A stretch of DNA of 6,599 bases, from positions 1 to 6,599 of the forward strand of contig CAKRHU010000091.1 of the NCBI GenBank assembly GCA_934339215.1. Direction: 5' to 3'. The position numbers and the translations under genes were made by a program. Source of the DNA: an uncultured Lacticaseibacillus sp. Lineage in GTDB: Bacteria; Bacillota; Bacilli; Lactobacillales; Lactobacillaceae. Shown piece after piece: positions 1 to 5,444 of the stretch. Every line of letters starts with the position of its first letter. Position 1 is the stretch's first letter. The notes under the pieces are model-generated. The model did no database searches, had not been told where the DNA came from, and saw only the letters and a program-made list of their open reading frames with translations.

Positions 1-19
1 GCCATGGGCTTGGCGGTCA

Positions 20-235
20 AAAAAAGTTGGGGTGACGCGCTGATTTCAAGCGCGTATGTTTTTTCACGTGGAGGAGTGATGGTTCACACCGGCGGGGACC
101 GATGTGGACCAGAGAAAATGAAAAAGTGGGGTGGAAATAAGGGGGTAGCTCCTACTCTGTTTCCTATATTACCGGTGAGTTGTGATGAATTTGTGACGCG
201 CATGTGCAAACATTTCGCTGATCGAGTTTTTTGTT
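20..235 (+). ncRNA. Candidate Lacto-usp / 6S-like structured RNA upstream of usp
   Basis: This stretch lacks a credible gene but holds nested complementary segments. CACCGG (87-92) pairs perfectly with CCGGTG (172-177). GGACCAGAG (106-114) pairs with the segment 155-164 with a small bulge. CAC (65-67) can pair with GTG (193-195), and GCGCGT (50-55) with ACGCGC (196-201). GTAG (145-148) and CTAC (152-155) form a terminal hairpin. The result is a long hairpin with a large open middle (about 68-86 opposite 178-192), as in 6S RNA, which binds RNA polymerase. From established knowledge, the Lacto-usp motif of lactic acid bacteria lies upstream of usp genes and has been proposed to be their 6S RNA. 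The position directly upstream of a usp gene fits. Ends are approximate; a T tract (227-232) may mark the 3' end. No covariance search was possible, so the family name is inference. Confidence 0.42.
35..64 (+). terminator. Possible terminator hairpin near the window start
   Basis: ACGCGCT (35-41) and AGCGCGT (49-55) form a perfect 7-bp stem with a 7-base loop, followed after three bases by a run of six T (59-64). A run of seven A (19-25) lies upstream, so it could work in both directions. It may end a gene that lies before the window. It competes with the alternative pairing of 50-55 with 196-201 proposed for the structured RNA, so only one of the two readings need be right. Confidence 0.35.
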
Positions 236-237
236 AA

Positions 238-310
238 ACGACGCCCCCATCTTTCACTCACACTAACGCGGCGAATTGTGTTACATTAAAGCCAGAAGGG
301 AGCGATTCAT
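238..310 (+). promoter_or_regulatory. usp leader: weak promoter candidate and ribosome binding site
   Basis: AGAAGGGAG (294-302) lies 8 bases before the ATG at 311 and is a good ribosome binding site for usp. TACATT (282-287), preceded by TGTG, could be an extended -10 box, but no clear -35 box is seen at the right distance. It is therefore open whether usp has its own promoter or is read through from the structured RNA upstream. Confidence 0.35.
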
Positions 311-760
311 ATGACACAACGCGTACTCGTCGCGATCGATGGCTCAGAAGCTTCAGATCGCGCTTTAGCCAAAGCGGTCACAGTCGCCAAGGAACGGGAG
401 TGGGGGCTGGATCTCTTGCATGTGATCGACACGCGCCAATACACTGCCGGCTTTGGCCAAACTGGCACCGTCGATGGCAAATTGTTGTACAACGCCGAAC
501 AAACTGCTGAAGCGCAACTTGAGGACTTGATCAAGCCACTCATTGCCCAAGGCATCGATGCCAAACCACATATCCGCTTCGGTTCGCCGCGAGCAGTTGT
601 TGCCGTCGATGCGCCTAAAGACTACAACACTGGCTTGATCGTGATCGGGCGTTCGTCAAAGAAGCTCGTGTCGCGCATGTTCATCGGCTCAGTCGCCAGC
701 TTTGTGGTTGAAAACGCGCCATGTGATGTCTTGATCGTTGCCAATCCAGAAGTGAAATAA
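311..760 (+). CDS. Universal stress protein, UspA family
   Basis: A single-domain Usp protein of 149 residues, the usual length for this family. Usp proteins are cytoplasmic, usually dimeric, often bind ATP and support survival under starvation, acid or oxidative stress; the exact role here is unknown. The N-terminal strand VLVAIDGSEAS (from residue 5) carries the conserved nucleotide-site aspartate D10. The C-terminal strand VIVIGRSS leads into G113-x2-S116-x9-G126-S127, followed by the typical end NAPCDVLIV. In the classic ATP-binding form G-x2-G-x9-G(S/T), the second glycine is present; here it is Ser116, so ATP binding may be altered. The start at 311 is supported by AGAAGGGAG 8 bases upstream. 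The gene stands alone between a candidate structured RNA and a strong terminator and converges on the P-type ATPase gene. Confidence 0.93.
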   Translation: MTQRVLVAIDGSEASDRALAKAVTVAKEREWGLDLLHVIDTRQYTAGFGQTGTVDGKLLYNAEQTAEAQLEDLIKPLIAQGIDAKPHIRFGSPRAVVAVDAPKDYNTGLIVIGRSSKKLVSRMFIGSVASFVVENAPCDVLIVANPEVK

Positions 761-768
761 AGCTTAAC

Positions 769-814
769 AAAAATGCTTCAGACGCCGTACAAAATCGACG
801 TTTGAAGCATTTTT
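769..814. terminator. Strong bidirectional rho-independent terminator
   Basis: AAAAATGCTTCA (769-780) and TGAAGCATTTTT (803-814) are perfect 12-base complements. The stem continues inward through 781-784 with 799-802 (one G.U) to about 16 bp with a 14-base loop. The T run serves usp on the + strand, and the A run gives the U tract for the ATPase transcript on the - strand. The hairpin sits 3 bases from the ATPase stop codon and 8 bases from the usp stop codon, so it ends both convergent genes. Confidence 0.92.
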
Positions 815-817
815 CGG

Positions 818-3136
818 TTACCGCCAGTGGATCTTGGCTAACACACGCTTGCCTAAGAATTCTTGCAGGAACATGTAGACTGGCAAGCTGGTGAGGATCA
901 GTGGCCCATACACAATGAAGCGGTCAAAGCGCCACAAATTGCTTAACGAGAAAATCTTCCCGACGACGAAGAAGACGCCGAACAAGGCAATTGTCAGTAA
1001 AATCATCATCGCATACTTGTAGCGATTGAACGGTCGGGCATTGATGAACAGCACATGCAATTCGATCACGCCGATCATCAATACCACCATGGTCGACGTC
1101 GCGGCAAATGACCAATGGAACCAATATTCGCCCCAAGTTAACACGAGCGTATACAAAACGATCGCCACGGCGCCTGGGGCTGCGATGGTCATGACTTTTT
1201 GCATGAATTGGCCCACGACGCGGTCGAAATTCGGTTCAAACGTCAGTAAAAATGATGGAATCGCCACGGCAATGGCAGAAACTGGCGTCAAGTTGATCGG
1301 CGTGATCGGGTAATCTAATGGTAGAAAAACGAAAATCGCCGTTAAGATCACGGAGAAAATCGTTTTGACCAAGTACATCGACGCGACCCGCTCGATATTG
1401 TTGATCACGCGGCGGCCTTCATTCAACACATTGCACAAGACATCGAAGTTGGAATCTAACAACACAAAGTCGGAAATGCTTTTGGCGGCTTCGGCACCGC
1501 TGGCCATGGCGATCGAACAATCAGATTGGCGCAAGGCCAACACGTCATTGACCCCATCCCCACACATCGCCACCGTGTGATCTTGGTTTTGCAACGCTTG
1601 AATCAAATGCTTTTTCTGCGGTGGCGTCACCCGGCCAAACACGGTATGGGTGGCGGCTAAGGTTTCATAATCTGCCTCGTCAGGAACTTGGCTCATATCC
1701 ACGAACGCCTCGGTTTTGGCCATGCCGGCGCGCTTGGCGATGTTGGCCACAGTGACTGGGTTATCACCCGAAATGACTTTAAGATCGACGTCTTGTTTTT
1801 TGAAAAAGGCGAAGGTGCTTTGGGCTGTTTCGCGCAGTTCATCTTCGATTTCAATCAGGCCCATCAAGGTCATGCCGCTTAACGGTGTGGTCAAGTCCTG
1901 ATCCGTTTGCGCGACCACCAGCACCCGCAGACCATTTTCGGCGGCCTGGTTGATTTGTTGTGAAATTCTTTTCGGTAAGCCATCAGGAAAAACAAACTCA
2001 GGTGCGCCCATGATCAAGCTGCGACCATCCGCCAGCGTTGCGCCAGAATACTTCCGCGCACTGGAAAAAGGGATGGTTTTGGCGATTTGGGGATGCGGAT
2101 CATCGGCGACTTCTTTGATCGCCATGGCGGTTTCATTGTCATCATTTAATGCATAAACCACTGAGGCGGCAGCGTGTTGCACGTCAGCTTCAACAAAATC
2201 AGCCAACGGCAGGATTTGGGCCACTTTTAATCGGCCGGAGGTGATGGTCCCAGTTTTATCCAAGCAAATCGTATCAACCCGCGCTAAAGATTCCAACGCT
2301 GACAACGCCCGAACTAACACGCGTTTCACTGCCAAGTTACGGGCGGATACGGCTAGCGCAACATTGGTCAATAACACCAAACCTTCAGGGATCATGCCGA
2401 TCACCGCCGCCGAAGTGGATAATACCGCGCGGTTGTAGTTCCCGCGGCGTACCAAGGAAACGGTGAACAAAGCGATACCCAATGGAATCAACACATAAGT
2501 TAAGACCTTAATGATGCGATTGATCGTGGCTAACAGTTGACTTTTAGTATCCTCACCTTTTTTCGCTTCAGCGGAAAGCTTGGCGGCAAAGGTGTCCCCG
2601 GCAACCGCAGTGACGGTCACACAAGCAGTGCCGGCAACAATGAAGCTACCGGATAATAATTGATCGCCGACAGTTTTGGTGATTGGATCACTTTCGCCAG
2701 TCAACGGCGACTCATCGGCTTCAATGCCATCCGTTTGCGAAACGGTGCCGTCGACTGGGACTTGGTCGCCGCGGTGAAGGAGTAACAAATCGCCTTCAAC
2801 GATTTCATCTTGCGGGATCTGAACCTCCGAACCATTACGTCTGACGGTGACCGGTGTGCTAGCGAGAATGCGCATGGCGTCGATTTTTTTCTTGGCGCGC
2901 AATTCTTGGAAGGTCCCAATGGCGGTGTTGATGATCGCCACGCCTAAGAAAAGGAGGTTTTTATACGAGCCAGTGGTAAAAATCAATGCACCTAGGGCCA
3001 CGTTGACAAAGTTAAATAACGTCAGCGTGTTTTGGGCGATGATGGTTGAAACGCTCGCAGATAAAGGCTTTTGTGCGGTGTTAGGTTTGCGCTTTGTCAC
3101 TTGCGCTGAGGTTAATCCCGTTAATTTTTCAGACAT
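818..3136 (-). CDS. P-type cation-transporting ATPase (HAD-IC, E1-E2 type)
   Basis: A 772-residue membrane pump that moves cations using ATP through a phosphoaspartate. Visible motifs in order: TGES of the actuator domain (146-149), MIPEGL in membrane helix 4 (248-253), the phosphorylation site D293-KTGT, RKYSGA in the nucleotide domain (361-366), SGDNP (456-460), RVTP (502-505) and the hinge GDGVND (526-531). About ten membrane helices are expected: two before the actuator domain, two around 209-264, six between about 583 and 757. There is no N-terminal heavy-metal domain and no CPC motif, which argues against a copper, zinc or cadmium pump. The PEGLVLL version recalls the Exp7/CtpE-like group, where calcium transport has been reported for CtpE; calcium or another divalent ion is an inference. 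Start ATG 3136 has AGGAGG (complement of 3143-3148) 6 bases upstream. Length is close to family norms and the gene is intact. Confidence 0.93.
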   Translation of the reverse strand: MSEKLTGLTSAQVTKRKPNTAQKPLSASVSTIIAQNTLTLFNFVNVALGALIFTTGSYKNLLFLGVAIINTAIGTFQELRAKKKIDAMRILASTPVTVRRNGSEVQIPQDEIVEGDLLLLHRGDQVPVDGTVSQTDGIEADESPLTGESDPITKTVGDQLLSGSFIVAGTACVTVTAVAGDTFAAKLSAEAKKGEDTKSQLLATINRIIKVLTYVLIPLGIALFTVSLVRRGNYNRAVLSTSAAVIGMIPEGLVLLTNVALAVSARNLAVKRVLVRALSALESLARVDTICLDKTGTITSGRLKVAQILPLADFVEADVQHAAASVVYALNDDNETAMAIKEVADDPHPQIAKTIPFSSARKYSGATLADGRSLIMGAPEFVFPDGLPKRISQQINQAAENGLRVLVVAQTDQDLTTPLSGMTLMGLIEIEDELRETAQSTFAFFKKQDVDLKVISGDNPVTVANIAKRAGMAKTEAFVDMSQVPDEADYETLAATHTVFGRVTPPQKKHLIQALQNQDHTVAMCGDGVNDVLALRQSDCSIAMASGAEAAKSISDFVLLDSNFDVLCNVLNEGRRVINNIERVASMYLVKTIFSVILTAIFVFLPLDYPITPINLTPVSAIAVAIPSFLLTFEPNFDRVVGQFMQKVMTIAAPGAVAIVLYTLVLTWGEYWFHWSFAATSTMVVLMIGVIELHVLFINARPFNRYKYAMMILLTIALFGVFFVVGKIFSLSNLWRFDRFIVYGPLILTSLPVYMFLQEFLGKRVLAKIHWR

Positions 3137-3142
3137 AAGCCA

Positions 3143-3159
3143 CCTCCTAGGTCTATTTT
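3143..3159 (-). promoter_or_regulatory. ATPase ribosome binding site and probable -10 box
   Basis: Read on the minus strand, AGGAGG (complement of 3143-3148) is a consensus ribosome binding site for the ATPase start at 3136. TAAAAT (complement of 3154-3159) is a likely -10 box just upstream. No good -35 box is seen at 16-18 bases. The leader would be very short, so the start codon is well fixed. Confidence 0.45.
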
Positions 3160-3167
3160 AACCAATG

Positions 3168-3190
3168 CTAGCCAAAACAGGGTAGCCAAA
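3168..3190. repeat. Direct repeat TAGCCAAA, possible operator
   Basis: TAGCCAAA occurs at 3168-3175 and 3183-3190, 15 bases apart, upstream of the probable ATPase -10 box. On the minus strand both copies read TTTGGCTA and share the TTTGGC core with the palindromes at 3208-3218 and 3262-3272. They could bind a regulator of the divergent genes; no binding protein can be named. Confidence 0.3.
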
Positions 3191-3207
3191 CGCACAAGTT
3201 AAGACAA

Positions 3208-3272
3208 TTTTGGCAAAACCGTTTCCATTCGCATATAATAGGAAGCAGATGGGAGTTGATTTTTTGGCAAAA
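3208..3272. repeat. Two copies of the palindrome TTTTGGCAAAA
   Basis: TTTTGGCAAAA occurs at 3208-3218 and again at 3262-3272, 54 bases apart. Each copy is symmetrical around its central base. The first covers the -35 box of the hydrolase promoter and the second covers its likely TTG start. The spacing is about five helical turns, which would suit a regulator bound at both sites. A regulatory role is inference. Confidence 0.35.
3210..3239 (+). promoter_or_regulatory. Promoter of the hydrolase / His-rich protein unit
   Basis: TATAAT (3234-3239) is a perfect -10 box. TTGGCA (3210-3215) is a fair -35 box with an 18-base spacer. Transcription should start near 3246, which puts the upstream reading-frame start codon at 3210 outside the transcript and supports a start at 3264. 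The spacer also holds, on the minus strand (3227 down to 3214), a partial match to a catabolite-response element whose last two positions do not fit. Confidence 0.7.
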
Positions 3273-4166
3273 TACAAAGCAAACGGCACACGCTTCATCA
3301 CGTTAGACAATGGGTATCACTTGTGGACGCAAACCACTGGATCTGGTGACATTCACTTGATGACCTTGCACGGCGGCCCTGGCGGCACCAACGAAGTCTT
3401 TGAAAACTTCGGCGAACGCTTGGCGCCATATGGGGTCACCGTCACCCGCTATGATCAATTAGGGTCATTCTTCTCAGATCAACCAGATTTTTCCGATCCT
3501 GAAAATCGCAAAAAGTTTCTTAACATCGATTACTATGTCCAAGAAGTTGAGGAAGTCCGCCAAAAACTCGGCCTCGATCACTTCTACTTGCTCGGCCAAT
3601 CATGGGGCGGGGTGCTCGCCATCGAATACGCGTTGCGCTATCCAGAACATTTAGCTGGCGTCATTTTATCCTCGATGATCGACAACTTAGCCGAATACTT
3701 GCAAAACGTCAACGCGATTCGCGACAGCATGTTCAATGCAGACGACTTGGCTTATATGCACGACGTTGAAGCGCGGCACGCGTTTAGCGAACCACGCTAT
3801 GAAGCTTTGGTATCAGAGTTGGGCGAACACTACTTGCATCATCAAGCCGACGCGCAACCACGCCATTTGATTTCAACGATGGGGACGGCAGTTTACAACT
3901 ACTTCCAAGGCGACAATGAATTTGTCATGGTCGGTGCGTTGAAAGATTGGGATCGCCGCGGGTCGATGAAAGACATTTCAGTGCCAGCTTATTTGACCTT
4001 TGGGGGGCATGAAACCATGCCACTGGATGCGGCTCGGAGAATGGCTGACGAAATTCCTGACAGCACCTTGCACATTACACCTGATGCTGGTCATGGCCAA
4101 ATGTTAGACAATCCAGATGATTACTTCAAACACTTAGGCGAATGGCTGCAAGGCCAACAAGCTTAA
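3264..4166 (+). CDS. Alpha/beta hydrolase, proline iminopeptidase family (S33)
   Basis: A cytoplasmic serine hydrolase of about 300 residues; relatives remove N-terminal proline from peptides, which suits a proteolytic lactic acid bacterium, though some relatives are amidases or esterases. Numbering from the TTG at 3264: oxyanion-hole motif HGGPGG (36-41), a DQLG loop (64-67), nucleophile elbow GQSWGG with Ser113, the family-typical KDWDR (227-231) in the cap-domain region, and the catalytic histidine H277 in AGHG. The acid position reads GGHETMP, where many relatives show a GxxDE pattern, so Glu250 may replace aspartate. Start choice: GGGAG (3251-3255) lies 8 bases before the TTG, and the promoter -10 box (3234-3239) excludes starts further upstream; ATG 3249 would be nearly leaderless. 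The stop is 24 bases before the next gene, so the two are probably one operon. PepI-like specificity is not proven. Confidence 0.85.
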   Translation: MAKYKANGTRFITLDNGYHLWTQTTGSGDIHLMTLHGGPGGTNEVFENFGERLAPYGVTVTRYDQLGSFFSDQPDFSDPENRKKFLNIDYYVQEVEEVRQKLGLDHFYLLGQSWGGVLAIEYALRYPEHLAGVILSSMIDNLAEYLQNVNAIRDSMFNADDLAYMHDVEARHAFSEPRYEALVSELGEHYLHHQADAQPRHLISTMGTAVYNYFQGDNEFVMVGALKDWDRRGSMKDISVPAYLTFGGHETMPLDAARRMADEIPDSTLHITPDAGHGQMLDNPDDYFKHLGEWLQGQQA

Positions 4167-4190
4167 GCTGACAACTAAGGAGGGCTTACC

Positions 4191-4532
4191 ATGTTTAAAG
4201 ATGCCAAACAAATCGCCAATAAAATTGTTGATGCCACAACTGGTCCCTTGAATACTTTTGATCAAACAGTTTCGGAAAATCCTGACTTGATCATGCCATT
4301 AGCCGCTTTGCATGCGAGCATTGTGGCGTTGTCCATCGCTGGTGTAGTCGCCGTGATCCGTGGCCATCAAGAGGTGCGCATCGCCAAAGAGCAAACCAAG
4401 CAAATCCGCATGAAGGCGATGCTTGAATTTCATGGCAAGCATCATCCACGCTGCCGCCATGGTCATTATGGTAAACCGGGGATGCATCACCACAATCCCC
4501 GCATGTTAGCCCAACACGACGACGGGGAATAA
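4191..4532 (+). CDS. Small one-helix membrane protein with His-rich tail, function unknown
   Basis: A 113-residue protein I do not recognise. It has a mixed polar N-terminus (1-32), one hydrophobic helix (about 33-56), then a basic helical stretch (58-76) that by the positive-inside rule places the C-terminus in the cytoplasm. The last 33 residues hold nine histidines (81, 84, 85, 90, 92, 99, 100, 101, 109) and Cys88, so the tail could bind divalent metal; this is inference. AAGGAGGG (4177-4184) lies 6 bases before the ATG and fixes the start. It follows the hydrolase gene by 24 bases and is probably cotranscribed. No signal-peptide cleavage site or lipoprotein box is seen. Codon use resembles the neighbours, supporting a real gene. 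Confidence 0.75.
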   Translation: MFKDAKQIANKIVDATTGPLNTFDQTVSENPDLIMPLAALHASIVALSIAGVVAVIRGHQEVRIAKEQTKQIRMKAMLEFHGKHHPRCRHGHYGKPGMHHHNPRMLAQHDDGE

Positions 4533-4547
4533 GTGACGTTTTGGGTT

Positions 4548-4585
4548 AGAAAATTTCAAGTAGCGTGTTAAGCTAACAATTTTCT
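4548..4585 (+). terminator. Probable terminator after the His-rich protein gene
   Basis: AGAAAATT (4548-4555) pairs with AATTTTCT (4578-4585), and inside it GTTA (4567-4570) pairs with TAAC (4574-4577) around a 3-base loop, leaving an 11-base bulge on the left side. The T tract is short and lies inside the stem. It begins 16 bases after the stop codon, the right place to end the hydrolase operon, but it is weaker than the hairpin at 769-814 and might instead be the first domain of the structured element that follows. Confidence 0.4.
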
Positions 4586-4599
4586 GTATCGGTCGTGTC

Positions 4600-4836
4600 G
4601 TGGTGGGTATCACTTGGTCGCGGTTTGAATTTGGCCGGAAGCAGGTCGTTGCGCCATGGTGAGAAGCCTGTTAGCGACTGGTCGCTTACAGAAAACCGCA
4701 GGGAAAGATCCACTTTGTTCATGAGCGTAGCGAATAAACAAAGTTAGCTTTCCTGAGGACTCTCACTATGGTGCAACGACCTGCTGGAGGCCCAAATTCA
4801 AAACCATTCCGCCACTTTGTACCAAAAGCCACAAAG
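4600..4836 (+). ncRNA. Large structured element, candidate + strand RNA or leader of the GNAT-antiporter unit
   Basis: A rod with a branched tip fills this gene-free stretch. Positions 4640-4664 pair with 4761-4785 over 25 bp; the only non-standard positions are two G.U pairs (4653-4772 and 4658-4767). Outside a small internal loop, 4622-4634 pair with 4792-4805 with one bulged A. Weaker outer pairs are GTGG (4600-4603) with CCAC (4829-4832) and GGTA (4606-4609) with TACC (4820-4823). Inside are hairpin 4668-4691 (one T.T mismatch) and hairpin 4701-4754 (7 bp, internal loop, 8 bp). In a minus-strand transcript the wobbles would be A.C mismatches, so a + strand RNA is favoured. No T-box, ykoY-type or other riboswitch consensus was recognised. 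It may be a leader, an independent RNA, or an RNase III substrate. Ends are approximate. Confidence 0.55.
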
Positions 4837-4844
4837 GATATAAT
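4817..4844 (+). promoter_or_regulatory. Possible promoter for the GNAT-antiporter pair
   Basis: TATAAT (4839-4844) is a perfect -10 box. The -35 candidate TTGTAC (4817-4822) with a 16-base spacer is poor. If used, transcription would start near 4851 and skip the structured element, leaving a leader of about 50 bases. The -35 region overlaps the 3' strand of the element and a small hairpin, CTTTGT (4815-4820) with ACAAAG (4831-4836). Confidence 0.4.
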
Positions 4845-4902
4845 TGAATTCTCATCTGAAATAGCAGACAATGGAAGCAATCACATTTTGGAGGTTGTCC
4901 AC

Positions 4903-5421
4903 ATGGTTGCTATTTTTGTTCGTCCAGGGACTCAAAAAGATATCGACGCAATTTTGTCGATCATTCAATCAGCGCGGGAATTTCTCGCGCAACAAGGCAT
5001 TGATCAATGGCAAGGCACTTATCCAGATCGCGCCGCCGTGCAAAAAGATATTGATGATGAAACCAACCGCGTGTTGATCGTTGATGGCAAAGTGGCTGGT
5101 ACCGGTAGTTTGATCGATGGTCCTGATCCTTTTTACAAGCGCATCGATGGCGATGGTTGGATCGGTGATCGCAAGTATATGATGATCCACCGCTTTGCTT
5201 TGGATGGTAAGGTGCGCGGCCAACAGCTCAGCAAATTCTTCATGAGCAACTTGACCACTGAAGCTTATTCGTTGGGCTATCGGGATTTACGGATCGACAC
5301 CCACGCGCAAAACCAGATCATGCAACACGTGATCAAAGCGGCAGGTTATCAATTCCGTGGTATCGTCTATCTCGACGAACCCGTACCGGAACGCAATGCT
5401 TATCAATTGTTGTTAGATTAA
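4903..5421 (+). CDS. GNAT family N-acetyltransferase
   Basis: A 172-residue GNAT enzyme that would transfer acetyl from acetyl-CoA to an amine; the substrate is unknown. The N-terminus IFVRPGTQKDI (4-14) is the usual first strand and helix. WQGTYP (36-41) is typical of Gram-positive members. The central strand VAGTGSL (64-70) and motif A (IHRFALDGKVRGQQL, 95-109) follow, with the CoA pyrophosphate loop around R105-G106; the usual second glycine is Gln108. The C-terminal part has N137, M140 and AAGYQFRG (146-153), as in the family. Start: ATG 4903 has GGAGG (4890-4894) 8 bases upstream and matches the fold. The frame stays open to ATG 4768, which would add 45 residues unlike a GNAT domain and lies in the structured element. 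The antiporter gene follows after 23 bases, so an operon is likely. Confidence 0.87.
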   Translation: MVAIFVRPGTQKDIDAILSIIQSAREFLAQQGIDQWQGTYPDRAAVQKDIDDETNRVLIVDGKVAGTGSLIDGPDPFYKRIDGDGWIGDRKYMMIHRFALDGKVRGQQLSKFFMSNLTTEAYSLGYRDLRIDTHAQNQIMQHVIKAAGYQFRGIVYLDEPVPERNAYQLLLD

Positions 5422-5444
5422 CGCGTTATAAAGAGGGAGGCACT

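Noticed and set aside
4..237. 77-residue open frame ahead of usp
   Set aside because: No visible ribosome binding site, start at the window edge, odd composition, and it overlaps the paired segments of the candidate RNA. I treat it as chance.
3214..3227. Catabolite-response element on the minus strand (TGGAAACGGTTTTG)
   Set aside because: The first half and centre fit the cre consensus but the closing CA is TG. Too weak to list as a site.
4299..4493. 64-residue minus-strand frame over the His-rich gene
   Set aside because: No ribosome binding site, and the + strand frame has a strong one, operon spacing and a sensible membrane helix.
4633..4644. GGCCGGAAGCAG resembles the conserved tip of SRP RNA
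   Set aside because: The second half of the SRP helix 8 consensus is absent, and the segment lies in the long arm that pairs with 4784-4792. A chance match is more likely.
4622..4805. Miniature inverted-repeat transposable element (MITE)
   Set aside because: No target-site duplication is seen at the arm ends, and the arm differences keep pairing as G.U on one strand only. A genome-wide copy search would be decisive, so this is not fully excluded.
4540..4902. T-box leader for the GNAT gene
   Set aside because: The conserved T-box sequence (AGGGTGGNACCGCG-like), the specifier-loop layout and a terminator with a T tract are all missing.
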